In this document: positions 42,130-50,134 of the stretch, piece after piece | How positions within the stretch are numbered: the first letter of the stretch is position 1 | Layout of the letters: each line of letters starts with the position of its first letter | NCBI RefSeq assembly: GCF_021117425.1 | Contig: NZ_CP088298.1 | Coordinates: 124,001 to 188,000, forward strand | Direction of reading: 5' to 3' | From: Brevibacterium zhoupengii | GTDB taxonomy: Bacteria > Actinomycetota > Actinomycetes > Actinomycetales > Brevibacteriaceae | Length of the DNA: 64,000 nucleotides | Program-made: the position numbers and the translations under genes | The notes under the pieces: model-generated | Databases searched by the model: none | Seen by the model: the letters and a program-made list of their open reading frames with translations, nothing else | What the model was told of the DNA's origin: nothing

Positions 42130-43008
42130 CGCCGCTGGTCGGATGGACAGCGTGGCGGGGGTGTGGGTGACGGCATCACCGTCGGCGATGATCTCGACCG
42201 GCGCGGCTCCCTCGCGTGCCGCAATGGTCACCTCGCGTGCATGGCGGAAGGTGATGTGCGGGTGGAGGGCGCGCTGTCCCAGTGTGAACGCCACGAGCTC
42301 GACGGCCAGCCGAGGCAGCCACACGTCCCGCAGCAGCACGACATCGATGAGGCCGTCATCGAGCTTCGCCTTCGGGGAGAGCTTCAGTCCGCCTCCATAG
42401 CGGCCGGAGTTGGCGAATCCCGCCGTGTACCCACGGAATTCGACCTCTTCTCCGTCGATGGTCAGTGCCAGATCGATGCGCTGCGGCTGCAGGATTGCGC
42501 GAATGATGCCGTACAGGTAGACCCAGTGCCCCTTGATTCGTTTCACCGAATCGGCATAGATCTGGACCGCGGAGTCCAGACCGAGGCAGATATTGCCCAC
42601 GGAGATCCGTCCGTCGAAGTCGATGACATCGATGGACCGGTCGCGTCCCTCGGCGATGATGGCGACAGCGGCTTCGATTTCTTTCGGAATGCCGAGTTTG
42701 CCGATGAGGTCGTTTCCTCGTCCTCCGGCGACGATGCCCAGAGCGGTCTGTGTGCCGATGAGTCCGGCAGCGACCGCGCGCACCATTCCGTCCCCTCCCA
42801 AGGAGACGACGATCGGTGCATTCTGTTCCGCGTATTGGGCGGCCAGCTCTCCGGCGTGCTGTTCGCTCGTGCTCTCGACCAGCAGCGCCGTCATCCCGTG
42901 GGCGGCGAAGGCTGCTCTGACCGGTTCGATCCTCTCCCGGACCGCACCATGGCGGGCGGCGGGGTTGAGGATGACGGGCACCGACAGCGGCGGCGGTGCG
43001 CTGCTCAC
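42088..43008 (-). CDS. Diacylglycerol/lipid kinase family protein
   Basis: A 306-residue member of the DAGK/YegS/LCB5 kinase family that phosphorylates a lipid using ATP. VILNPAARHG starts the fold, the SLGGDGMVRAVAAGL motif binds nucleotide and FANSGRYGGGLKLSPKAKLDDGLIDVVLL is the conserved C-terminal lobe signature (read in two parts). The GTG start at 43008 overlaps the stop of the flavoprotein gene, with GGAGG upstream. The last ~13 residues (ending APAPSRRG) are read antisense through the orphan paaZ fragment, so the native C-terminus has probably been altered. Synteny with mycobacterial glpD1-Rv2251-Rv2252 supports a phospholipid role. Confidence 0.88.
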   Translation of the reverse strand: MSSAPPPLSVPVILNPAARHGAVRERIEPVRAAFAAHGMTALLVESTSEQHAGELAAQYAEQNAPIVVSLGGDGMVRAVAAGLIGTQTALGIVAGGRGNDLIGKLGIPKEIEAAVAIIAEGRDRSIDVIDFDGRISVGNICLGLDSAVQIYADSVKRIKGHWVYLYGIIRAILQPQRIDLALTIDGEEVEFRGYTAGFANSGRYGGGLKLSPKAKLDDGLIDVVLLRDVWLPRLAVELVAFTLGQRALHPHITFRHAREVTIAAREGAAPVEIIADGDAVTHTPATLSIRPAALRVRVAPAPSRRG

Positions 43009-44666
43009 AGTGCCTCCGGACCGTTCATGAGCTTGCCGGGGTTCATGATGCCTTCCGGGTCCACTTCGGCTTTGGCGGCGCGCAGCATCCGCACCCACAG
43101 CTCGCCGGTCTCCTGAGGGAGCCAGGGAGCGTGGTCCGCTCCGGTTGCGTGGTGGTGGGTGATCGTTCCGCCGTTGCTGACCATGGCGTTGCCGGCCGCG
43201 GTCTTCACCGCCTTCCACTGCTCCATCTCCTGGCCTTGCTGCCGCTTGGCGAAAACGGTGTAGTAGAGCGAGCATCCGGCGGAGTAGAGGTGCGAAATGT
43301 GGCACAGGACTAGGGCAGGCGTGCCGCGGTCGGCCAGAGACTTCTCGATGTCCTGTTTGATTGTGTCGTGCAGGGACTCGATCTTGCTCCACGGCGCGGC
43401 CGTCTCCATCGTTTCGACCATGACACCGTCGGTCAGCAGCTGGTCGCGCAGGTACGGGGTCGAGAAGCGATGCTTCTCCCAGGCTGTCTCGGGCGAGCCT
43501 CCCATGGTGACACCCTTATTCTTCCTGGCGATCGCCCGTCCCGCAGCCCGGCGCGATCTCGCATCCGACTTGCGGCCGTCGTAGCGCAGCACCAGCATGC
43601 ACGGCGTCGTGACGCCGCGTGCGCGAAGATAGGCGAGAAGGCCCTTACGCTGAACGTCGCTGCCCAGCTGAGCCAGACCGAACTCTGTCTCATTGAGGTC
43701 AGAGAGTCTTGCGATGTCGGGGCGTACGGCACTCTGCTCAATCTCGCGCAGTGCCGTCGCGCCCGAATGGAAGTCGGGGAAGAACCAGGCATCCGGCAGG
43801 GTCGCCGCGGGTACGCGCTTGATGCGCAGCGTTGCCTGGGTGATGATGCCCAGCGTGCCCTCGGAGCCGACGAGGAGCTGACGTGGGTTGGGTCCCGCCG
43901 CGGTGGCGGGAGTCGAGCGCAGTGTGATCGGGCCGCTGGGAGTCGAGGCGCGCAGGCCGAACACGTTCTCGTCGATCCGACCGTAGCCGGTGGACTGCTG
44001 ACCAGCTGAACGTGTGGCGACCCAACCGCCGATGGTGCTGAACTCAAATGACTGCGGGAAGTGGCCGAGTGTGAAGCCCTTGGCTTGCAGCTTCTGCTCG
44101 AGATCCGGACCGAATACGCCCGCCTGAACGGTCGCCGTCAGCGACTCCTCATCGATGTCGAGGATCTCATCGAGGCGGGCCAGGCTGATGCAGACGCAGC
44201 TGCTGAAATCCTTGCGAAACGCGTCGACACCGGCGACGACGCTTGTCCCGCCGCCGAAGGGCACGACCGCAATGCGCTCGTCCTGACAGATGGTGAGCAG
44301 CTCGTCGACCTCCATCTCGGAGGCCGGGTAGAGCACGACATCCGGAGCGAACGGCACCTCGCCGCTGCGCAGACGCAGCAGGTCGGGGACGCTGCGTCCG
44401 GCGGAGTGCGAGACACGGGTCGCGTGATCATCGCGAACGTATTCAGCGCCCAGAAGTGCTTCGAAGCGAACACGAGCGCCGGCGGAGAGTTCAGCTTCGG
44501 GAAGCTGGACATCAGCGAGTTCGACTGGAGGGAGGTTGACGCCTGCGGGCCAGCCACATGTCGCGGCCAGCATCTTCTTGGCGCCGGGCTTGACCGGGCC
44601 GTCATGCCCGTCCTCGCCCCAGCCCCACCAGCGCATCCTCGGTTTGATGTTGTCCATAGGTGTCAT
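43005..44666 (-). CDS. FAD-binding oxidase, alkyl-DHAP synthase-like
   Basis: A 553-residue VAO/PCMH-type flavoprotein. The N-terminus (MRWWGWGEDGHD) and the FAD domain (PDVVLYPASEMEVDELLTIC, VPFGGGTSVVAG, STIGGWVATRSAGQQSTGYG, GSEGTLGIITQATLRI) match the AGPS-like family; in eukaryotes AGPS makes ether lipids, and the bacterial members are of uncertain reaction. HHHATGADHAPWL near the C-terminus is conserved. The ATG overlaps the glpD stop and the stop overlaps the lipid kinase start, so the three act as one operon in glycerol-lipid metabolism. Confidence 0.88.
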   Translation of the reverse strand: MTPMDNIKPRMRWWGWGEDGHDGPVKPGAKKMLAATCGWPAGVNLPPVELADVQLPEAELSAGARVRFEALLGAEYVRDDHATRVSHSAGRSVPDLLRLRSGEVPFAPDVVLYPASEMEVDELLTICQDERIAVVPFGGGTSVVAGVDAFRKDFSSCVCISLARLDEILDIDEESLTATVQAGVFGPDLEQKLQAKGFTLGHFPQSFEFSTIGGWVATRSAGQQSTGYGRIDENVFGLRASTPSGPITLRSTPATAAGPNPRQLLVGSEGTLGIITQATLRIKRVPAATLPDAWFFPDFHSGATALREIEQSAVRPDIARLSDLNETEFGLAQLGSDVQRKGLLAYLRARGVTTPCMLVLRYDGRKSDARSRRAAGRAIARKNKGVTMGGSPETAWEKHRFSTPYLRDQLLTDGVMVETMETAAPWSKIESLHDTIKQDIEKSLADRGTPALVLCHISHLYSAGCSLYYTVFAKRQQGQEMEQWKAVKTAAGNAMVSNGGTITHHHATGADHAPWLPQETGELWVRMLRAAKAEVDPEGIMNPGKLMNGPEAL

Positions 44667-46279
44667 CCTTCGTCCTGGTTGTGATGAGTGTTCTCGGGTG
44701 AGGCAGTGCTCGCGGGTGAGTCTGAGTTCTCAACGAGCTCTGGGGCGTGCTTGCGCACGGCGGCGGCAAGGTCCTCGCGATCGGCGTCGACGAGGCCCCA
44801 GCGTGTTCTGCGGTCGATCACATCCTCAACGGTGAGGGCGAGTTCGTGTTCGACGGCAAACCTGATCTCCGCGCCGCTGAATGGAATGCCGTCTCTGACA
44901 GGCTCATTCAGTGCAGAGTTGTCGGCACCGTATGCTGCAACCGTTTCGGCGTCGGTGCCATAGCGGCGGATCAGGTGTTCGGGAAGACGTGGTCTCGGTG
45001 CACCGGCTCCGACGAGGCTGAGCGTCTTGGTGCGGCAGGGCTTTGCGTTGAGCCCACCGTCTTCGACAGCAGCATCGACTGCGTCTTCGGCCATGCGTCG
45101 ATAGGCCGTGAGCTTTCCGCCGACGATGGTGAGGAGGTCGGTCTGCGGGTCGCGCAGCAGCGCGTGTTTGCGTGAGAGGTCAGCGCCGGAGTCGGCCTTG
45201 CCTTTGAGCAGCGGCCGAAACCCGGCGTAGCTGCCCACGACATCCTCGGGTGAGAGCGGATCATCCAGGACGGCGTTGATGATGTCGAGCAGGAATGTGC
45301 GCTCATCAGCGTCCGGTCGGGCCCGCTGAGGAATCTGCCCGTCATGGGGATCATCGGTCAGACCGATCATGACCAGTCCGTCGTCCCAGGGCACGGCGAA
45401 GACGAACCTGCCGAAGTGGCCGGGAACCGGTGCGGTGATGGCAGCAGTCGGGTTGCCCATGCTTTCGGCCCGAACCAGCAGATGCGAGCCCTTGCTCGGA
45501 GCGAGCTCGACGTCGTCGGAAAGGGCGTCGGCCCAGACGCCCGCGGCGTTGATGATCTGCTTCGCACGGATGGTGTGAGGCTCACCCGTGAGCTGATCGG
45601 TGACGTGGACGCGTCCGGATTCGATGCCGGTGGCAGAGGCGTAGGTGATGATGCGCGCCCCGTGGGCCGCGGCGGTGCGGGCCATGGTCACCACGAGCCG
45701 GGCATCGTCGACGATCTGGCCGTCCCAGCTGAGCAGCCCACCGCGCAGCCCGGTGGCGGTCGTGGCCGGCGCGAGTCGACGGACCTCGGCGGAGGATATT
45801 CGGTGGGGGCGAGGGAGCAGTGATTTCGGTGTGCGCGCCAGCATTCTCAGCGCATCCCCCGCGAGGAAGCCGGTGCCGATCAGCGTGGCATCCAGATGGC
45901 CGACGTGGGTGTGCAGCGGGAGGAGCATCTGGACAGGGTGAACCAGGTGCGGCGCGATGCGGCTCATCAGGTGGCCGCGTTCGACGGCGGACTCCCACGC
46001 AATCGGGACGTCGAGCTTCGCCAGGTAGCGCAGGCCACCGTGGGCCAGTTTCGAACTCCAGCCGCTGGTGCCAGAGGCGAGGTCTCCGCGCTCAAGGAGC
46101 ACGACGCTGAGACCTCGGGAGGCTGCGTCGAGTGCGACGCCGACGCCGGTGATTCCGCCACCGATCACCACAAGGTCGAAGGCCTCTGCGTCCGATGCCT
46201 CTGCCTCGGCGAGTTCTGCGATGTCCCGCGCACGCCGTTCGGCGTTGAGTGCGGTGTTGCCTGACGTGCTGGATGTCAT
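44663..46279 (-). CDS. glpD: Glycerol-3-phosphate dehydrogenase/oxidase
   Basis: An FAD enzyme at the membrane that oxidises glycerol-3-phosphate to dihydroxyacetone phosphate and passes electrons to quinone. It is 538 residues with the N-terminal DLVVIGGGITGVGVALDAASRG, LLERGDLASGTSGWSSKLAHGG and RYLAKLDV hallmarks and the C-terminal helical domain (EHELALTVEDVIDRRTRWGL). It starts at ATG 46279. A 20-bp palindrome lies immediately upstream, between it and the divergent TetR gene. First gene of the glpD-flavoprotein-lipid kinase operon. Confidence 0.94.
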   Translation of the reverse strand: MTSSTSGNTALNAERRARDIAELAEAEASDAEAFDLVVIGGGITGVGVALDAASRGLSVVLLERGDLASGTSGWSSKLAHGGLRYLAKLDVPIAWESAVERGHLMSRIAPHLVHPVQMLLPLHTHVGHLDATLIGTGFLAGDALRMLARTPKSLLPRPHRISSAEVRRLAPATTATGLRGGLLSWDGQIVDDARLVVTMARTAAAHGARIITYASATGIESGRVHVTDQLTGEPHTIRAKQIINAAGVWADALSDDVELAPSKGSHLLVRAESMGNPTAAITAPVPGHFGRFVFAVPWDDGLVMIGLTDDPHDGQIPQRARPDADERTFLLDIINAVLDDPLSPEDVVGSYAGFRPLLKGKADSGADLSRKHALLRDPQTDLLTIVGGKLTAYRRMAEDAVDAAVEDGGLNAKPCRTKTLSLVGAGAPRPRLPEHLIRRYGTDAETVAAYGADNSALNEPVRDGIPFSGAEIRFAVEHELALTVEDVIDRRTRWGLVDADREDLAAAVRKHAPELVENSDSPASTASPENTHHNQDEG

Positions 46280-46290
46280 GCCCGACCTTT

Positions 46291-46310
46291 CTGGTACGAA
46301 GTCGTACCAG
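46291..46310. promoter_or_regulatory. TetR-type operator in the glpD/TetR gap
   Basis: CTGGTACGAAGTCGTACCAG has perfect 9-bp arms around AG. It lies 12 bp before glpD and 37 bp before the divergent TetR gene, a standard autoregulated arrangement. Confidence 0.8.
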
Positions 46311-46346
46311 TTTGCATTCGCTGGGCTTTGTTGTCAAGATCACAGT

Positions 46347-46976
46347 GTGAATGATCAGGGACGTCCGTATGCCGGGGCCAGCCGCGAACAGCGCGAAAGT
46401 GCTCGTCGCGAGCAGCTCGTCACGGCAGGAATCTCGCTGTTCGGCACTCAGGGCTATCGGTCGGCAACGGTCGGCGCGGTGTGTACGGAGGCTGGTCTCA
46501 ACAAACGCTACTTCTACGAATCGTTCGCCACCTTGGAAGACCTCCTCTGCGAGGTCTACGGGCGAGTGGTCGCCGATCTGCGTGTCTCGGTCCTCGCTGG
46601 CGGCGGCGAGGATGCCGCAGCGGTGCTGCGTGGATTCATGTCAGGTTTCCTCACCTGGGCACAGGCGAACCCGGTGCAGGCACGAGTCCACCTCTTCGAG
46701 GTGCTGGGAGTCAGTGCGCGCGTCGACGAACTGTATCGCTGGCAGGGGCGAAGGATCGGCGACGAACTTTCTGGTCGTCTGTCTGCGACGGTGGATGGTC
46801 CCCAACTCACAGTAAGCCAGCAGCAGGTCCTTGGCGACGTGCTCGTCGGAGCCGGTGTGCAGATGGTCGTCAATTGGGTCATCAGCGACTATCAGCCCCC
46901 ACGCGATGAGCTCCTCGATGAGATGGATGCGACCCTGGGGTGGGTCCTGGCCGCCGGGCTGGCGGCTCTGGGCTGA
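46347..46976 (+). CDS. TetR/AcrR family regulator, divergent from glpD
   Basis: A 209-residue repressor. The helix-turn-helix region reads REQLVTAGISLFGTQGYRSATVGAVCTEAGLNKRYFYESF (one continuous domain, quoted only to mark the KRYFYESF recognition end), followed by a ligand domain with no recognisable specificity. The start is GTG 46347, near the 20-bp palindrome that probably binds this protein. The arrangement glpD, divergent TetR, flavoprotein, lipid kinase parallels M. tuberculosis Rv2249c to Rv2252, where Rv2250c is the TetR member. Effector unknown. Confidence 0.87.
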   Translation: MNDQGRPYAGASREQRESARREQLVTAGISLFGTQGYRSATVGAVCTEAGLNKRYFYESFATLEDLLCEVYGRVVADLRVSVLAGGGEDAAAVLRGFMSGFLTWAQANPVQARVHLFEVLGVSARVDELYRWQGRRIGDELSGRLSATVDGPQLTVSQQQVLGDVLVGAGVQMVVNWVISDYQPPRDELLDEMDATLGWVLAAGLAALG

Positions 46977-47048
46977 AGAGACTGCAGCGAGGACAGGGGC
47001 GCGCCTCGGCGGGTATCGTCGAGAGAAGCCCGTCGACAGGAGAGCACA

Positions 47049-48524
47049 GTGAACGCCAACCTCATCATCTGCGGAGCCACCGGTGATCTTGCTGGGCGGT
47101 TTCTGTTGCCGGCGCTGGCGGAGCTTGCCGCGCTCGATGCGCTGCCGCGGAGCTTCTCGCTCATGGCTTCGGGCACTCGGGACCTAAGCGACGAAGACTA
47201 CCGTGACCACGCCGAGGCGAAGCTGACCGAACACGGCGCCGACAACCCGGAGACTGCTCGCAACTGGATCCTCGACCGAACCCGGTACAGGCGCGCGGAC
47301 GTCACCGACCCTGCCGATATGGCCGAACTCATCGCGGCGACCGGCCACGCACAGGATTCCCCGGTGACCGTCTATCTCGCACTGCCCACTGGTCTCATGC
47401 CCGATGCGCTGAGAGCCCTGGCGGCAGCGGACCTTCCGGCGGGCAGTCGGATTGCGATGGAGAAGCCCTTCGGTGATGACCTCAGCGGAGCCGAGGAACT
47501 GGACGACCTCCTCGGCGAGCTCTTCGGGGATGAGGCCGCCACGATCGTCTTCAACGTCGACCATGCACTCGGGATGGCTCCGCTGCAGGCGATGCTGGCA
47601 CTGCGATTCGCCAATCCCCTGCCCGAGGCGGTCTGGAACGGCGAACACATCGAGGAGTTCCGGCTGCTGTGGGATGAAGCCATCGCGCTCGAGGGGCGAG
47701 CCCGGTTCTACGACAGCACGGGCGCCCTCAAGGACGTTCTGCAGAACCACCTGATGCAGGTGCTGACGATGAGCGCCATGGAGCGGCCCGAGGGGATCGA
47801 ATCGGGGTGGCCGAGCGCGGCAGAACTGCAGGCCCGCACAATCGAACTCCTATCCGCCGTTCGACCGTTGTCGCCCGCTGACGTTCTGACCTCCACCCGT
47901 CGCGCCCGCTACACCGCCGGGACGCTCGCCGACGAACCGGAGGCCGCGGGGAAGACGGTGCCTGACTACATCGACGAAGACGGTGTCGATGGGAAACGCG
48001 ACACCGAGACCTTCGCCGAGGTTGTCCTGCAGATCGATTCTCCCCGCTGGGCAGGTACCCGGTTCCGTCTGCGCACGGGAAAGGCGATCGACCGAACACG
48101 CAAGGGCGTCGAGATCCTCTTCCGCCCCGTCGGTGCTGCACAGCAGGGTTCGCGCCTGTGGATCGGCCTCGACGGACCCTTCGACGTCGAACTCGATCTC
48201 ACTACAAGCAGCTCTCGAGACAGATTGACCCCGATGAGTCTGACCGGTGAGCAGCCGAAGCCAGCGTTCTCCCCATACGGCCATGTGCTCAAGAACGTCC
48301 TCGAGGGTGAGGCGGATCTGGCGGCAGGGCCGGAGGAGTCGACACTGGCCTGGCAGATCCTCACCCCGGTCCTCGAGGCCTGGGCGGATGGGTCCGTGCC
48401 AATGGAGGACTATCCCGCGGGCAGCTCTGGCCCGGATTCGGAACCGCCGCCTGGACCGCAGCCAGGTTCAGGGCAGCGGTCGTCAGACGAAGACCAGTCG
48501 TCAGATGCAGGGCAGCAGCCATGA
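47049..48524 (+). CDS. Divergent glucose-6-phosphate dehydrogenase homologue
   Basis: A 491-residue NAD(P)-dependent sugar dehydrogenase of the Zwf family. The Rossmann motif GATGDLAGRFLLPAL and EKPFGDD loop are present, but the normally invariant RIDHYLGKE reads NVDHALGMA: the catalytic-base His is kept while the phosphate-contacting Tyr and Lys are lost. That argues against ordinary glucose-6-phosphate as substrate. Downstream, GRARFYDSTGALKDVLQNHLMQ aligns with the family. A 25-residue Pro/Gly/Asp tail is extra. GTG start with AGGAG; its stop overlaps the start of the SMP-30 lactonase gene, so the two probably form a sugar-oxidising pair. Confidence 0.85.
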   Translation: MNANLIICGATGDLAGRFLLPALAELAALDALPRSFSLMASGTRDLSDEDYRDHAEAKLTEHGADNPETARNWILDRTRYRRADVTDPADMAELIAATGHAQDSPVTVYLALPTGLMPDALRALAAADLPAGSRIAMEKPFGDDLSGAEELDDLLGELFGDEAATIVFNVDHALGMAPLQAMLALRFANPLPEAVWNGEHIEEFRLLWDEAIALEGRARFYDSTGALKDVLQNHLMQVLTMSAMERPEGIESGWPSAAELQARTIELLSAVRPLSPADVLTSTRRARYTAGTLADEPEAAGKTVPDYIDEDGVDGKRDTETFAEVVLQIDSPRWAGTRFRLRTGKAIDRTRKGVEILFRPVGAAQQGSRLWIGLDGPFDVELDLTTSSSRDRLTPMSLTGEQPKPAFSPYGHVLKNVLEGEADLAAGPEESTLAWQILTPVLEAWADGSVPMEDYPAGSSGPDSEPPPGPQPGSGQRSSDEDQSSDAGQQP

Positions 48525-49363
48525 GGGCCGAGCAGATCACCGATCCGATCGCCTATCACGGCGAAGGCCCCGCATGGTCGCCGACCTGGGGCGGTCTGCG
48601 CTGGGTCGACATGCTCGCCGGCGACATCCTGACGCTGCGTGATGACCGGATCGAACGCAGACACGTCGCCGAGGTCGCCGCAGCAGTCCGCCCTCGCCGA
48701 GGCGGTGGCGCGGTCATCGGAATCGAGCGCGGTTTCGCCCTCGAAAATCCCGACGGGCAGATTGATCCCCTGCCCGAGGCCTGGACTTCGCCGAGCATTC
48801 GCATGAACGAGGGCGGCTGCGATCCGCGGGGGAACTTCTGGTGCGGATCGATAGCCTACGACCAGAGCCCCGGCGCGGCATCGCTCTATCGTCTCAGTCC
48901 CGAAGGCCGAGTCGACATCATGCTCGAGGGCGTGACCGTATCCAACGGCCTCGAATGGAGTCCCGACAGTTCACTCGCTTACTACAACGACACGCCTACG
49001 GGCCAGGTTGCCGTCTTCGACTTCGACCCCGAAGAGGGACTGCGCAACCGTCGGATCCTCGTCGAACTCCCCGACGGAGGTCGTCCCGATGGACTCACCG
49101 TCGACAGCGAAGGCTGTGTGTGGACAGCCGTGGTCAACAGAGGCGCAGTTCACCGCTACCGACCCGATGGAACCCTGGACGGAATCATCGAAGTCGGCGC
49201 CGGCAAGGTCACTGCTTGCACGTTCGGTGGGGAGAACCTCGATCGGCTCTTCATCACCACCTCGCAGGAGAATGTGGACACCGCGGCAGATCCACTGGCG
49301 GGTGCCCTGTTCGTCGCCGAGGTGGGTGTGACCGGGCTGCCGCTGCGCGAGTTCGCGGGTTAG
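48521..49363 (+). CDS. SMP-30/gluconolactonase family lactonase
   Basis: A 280-residue six-bladed propeller enzyme that opens sugar lactones with one metal ion. Metal-ligand positions are conserved: Glu15 (AYHGEGPAW), Asn142 (VSNGLEWSPD) and Asp190 (RPDGLTVDSEG); RMNEGGCDPRGNFWCGS is the usual substrate loop. The ATG overlaps the dehydrogenase-like gene (ATGA). Together they would oxidise a sugar at C1 and hydrolyse the lactone. Non-phosphorylated substrate is favoured, because this family normally acts on free lactones and the dehydrogenase has lost its phosphate contacts. Confidence 0.87.
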   Translation: MRAEQITDPIAYHGEGPAWSPTWGGLRWVDMLAGDILTLRDDRIERRHVAEVAAAVRPRRGGGAVIGIERGFALENPDGQIDPLPEAWTSPSIRMNEGGCDPRGNFWCGSIAYDQSPGAASLYRLSPEGRVDIMLEGVTVSNGLEWSPDSSLAYYNDTPTGQVAVFDFDPEEGLRNRRILVELPDGGRPDGLTVDSEGCVWTAVVNRGAVHRYRPDGTLDGIIEVGAGKVTACTFGGENLDRLFITTSQENVDTAADPLAGALFVAEVGVTGLPLREFAG

Positions 49364-49382
49364 GAGACACGGTCGCTCCCAA

Positions 49383-49397
49383 CTGACCATCTGTCAG
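49383..49397. terminator. Small hairpin between convergent genes
   Basis: CTGAC-CATCT-GTCAG between the lactonase and paa regulator 3' ends. It also contains ACTGACCAT, the reverse complement of the ATGGTCAGT half-site found at paa promoters, so it could be an extra regulator site. Confidence 0.35.
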
Positions 49398-49423
49398 CTG
49401 GCCGATTCTCAGTCGGCTGACCC

Positions 49424-50107
49424 TCAGACCTCGAGGCCGTTGAACGCCATCGAAGTCACGGCGTCGGCGATCCTCTCGGGGTCGACTGGGTAGCTGGGGC
49501 GATACCACTCGGTGATGGAGTTGACCATGCCGAAGAGTAGGCGTGTGACCAGGCCTGGGGTGAAGTCCGAACGCAGCCCGCCCTCCTCGATTGCTGCGGC
49601 GACGAGGACGCGGATCTTGTCGTCGATCTTGCGTCGCTGCTCGAGAGCTTCGACCTCGACGGCCGAGTTTCCGCGCACCCGCAGCAGCAGAGTCACGGAG
49701 TGGTGATACTCGATGAGGATGACAACGCTGGCATGGACGGCGGCACGCAGACGCTCGAGGGCGTCCAGCCCTGGGCGCTGACTTTCAGCCTCGACCGCGG
49801 AGTCAAGGGCGCGAATGCCACGGTTGATCGCCAGATGCAGCAGTTCTTCCTTCGACTTCACGTGATGGTAGATCGCGGACTTCGTGATGCCGAGCTCGCG
49901 GGCCACGGTATCCATGGACGTGCCGTCATAGCCGCGCGTGACGAAGACCTCGGTGGCCTTGTTGATCAGCGTCTCCCGGTCGTAGCCGGGCCGTCCGCGA
50001 CGGGTGCGCTTGGGTGCTGCGGCCTCGGACTCAGCGCCCGAATCGGGGTCGACACCGGTCTCGAGGTCCGGTGTCTGCGCAGGTGAGGTTGTTTCAGGCA
50101 TGCGCAT
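49424..50107 (-). CDS. TetR family regulator of phenylacetate genes (PaaR candidate)
   Basis: A 227-residue TetR protein with a ~35-residue acidic N-terminal lead, then RGRPGYDRETLINKATEVFVTRGYDGTSMDTVARELGITKSAIYHHVKSKEEL as the DNA-binding domain (recognition end IYHHVKSK). It is third in a paaI-paaK-regulator operon, 27 bp after paaK. TGGTCAGTAA-like half-sites stand before paaI, paaA, paaZ and the MHS transporter. In corynebacteria and Thermus a TetR-type PaaR is lifted from such sites by phenylacetyl-CoA; the same is inferred here. ATG 50101 is an alternative start two codons in. Confidence 0.85.
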   Translation of the reverse strand: MRMPETTSPAQTPDLETGVDPDSGAESEAAAPKRTRRGRPGYDRETLINKATEVFVTRGYDGTSMDTVARELGITKSAIYHHVKSKEELLHLAINRGIRALDSAVEAESQRPGLDALERLRAAVHASVVILIEYHHSVTLLLRVRGNSAVEVEALEQRRKIDDKIRVLVAAAIEEGGLRSDFTPGLVTRLLFGMVNSITEWYRPSYPVDPERIADAVTSMAFNGLEV

Positions 50108-50134
50108 CAGTCTAGTCAGCCTTTACCGGACTGC

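Noticed and set aside
41847..42170. 107-codon plus-strand frame across the scar
   Set aside because: It joins antisense AbiEi sequence to the orphan paaZ fragment by chance.
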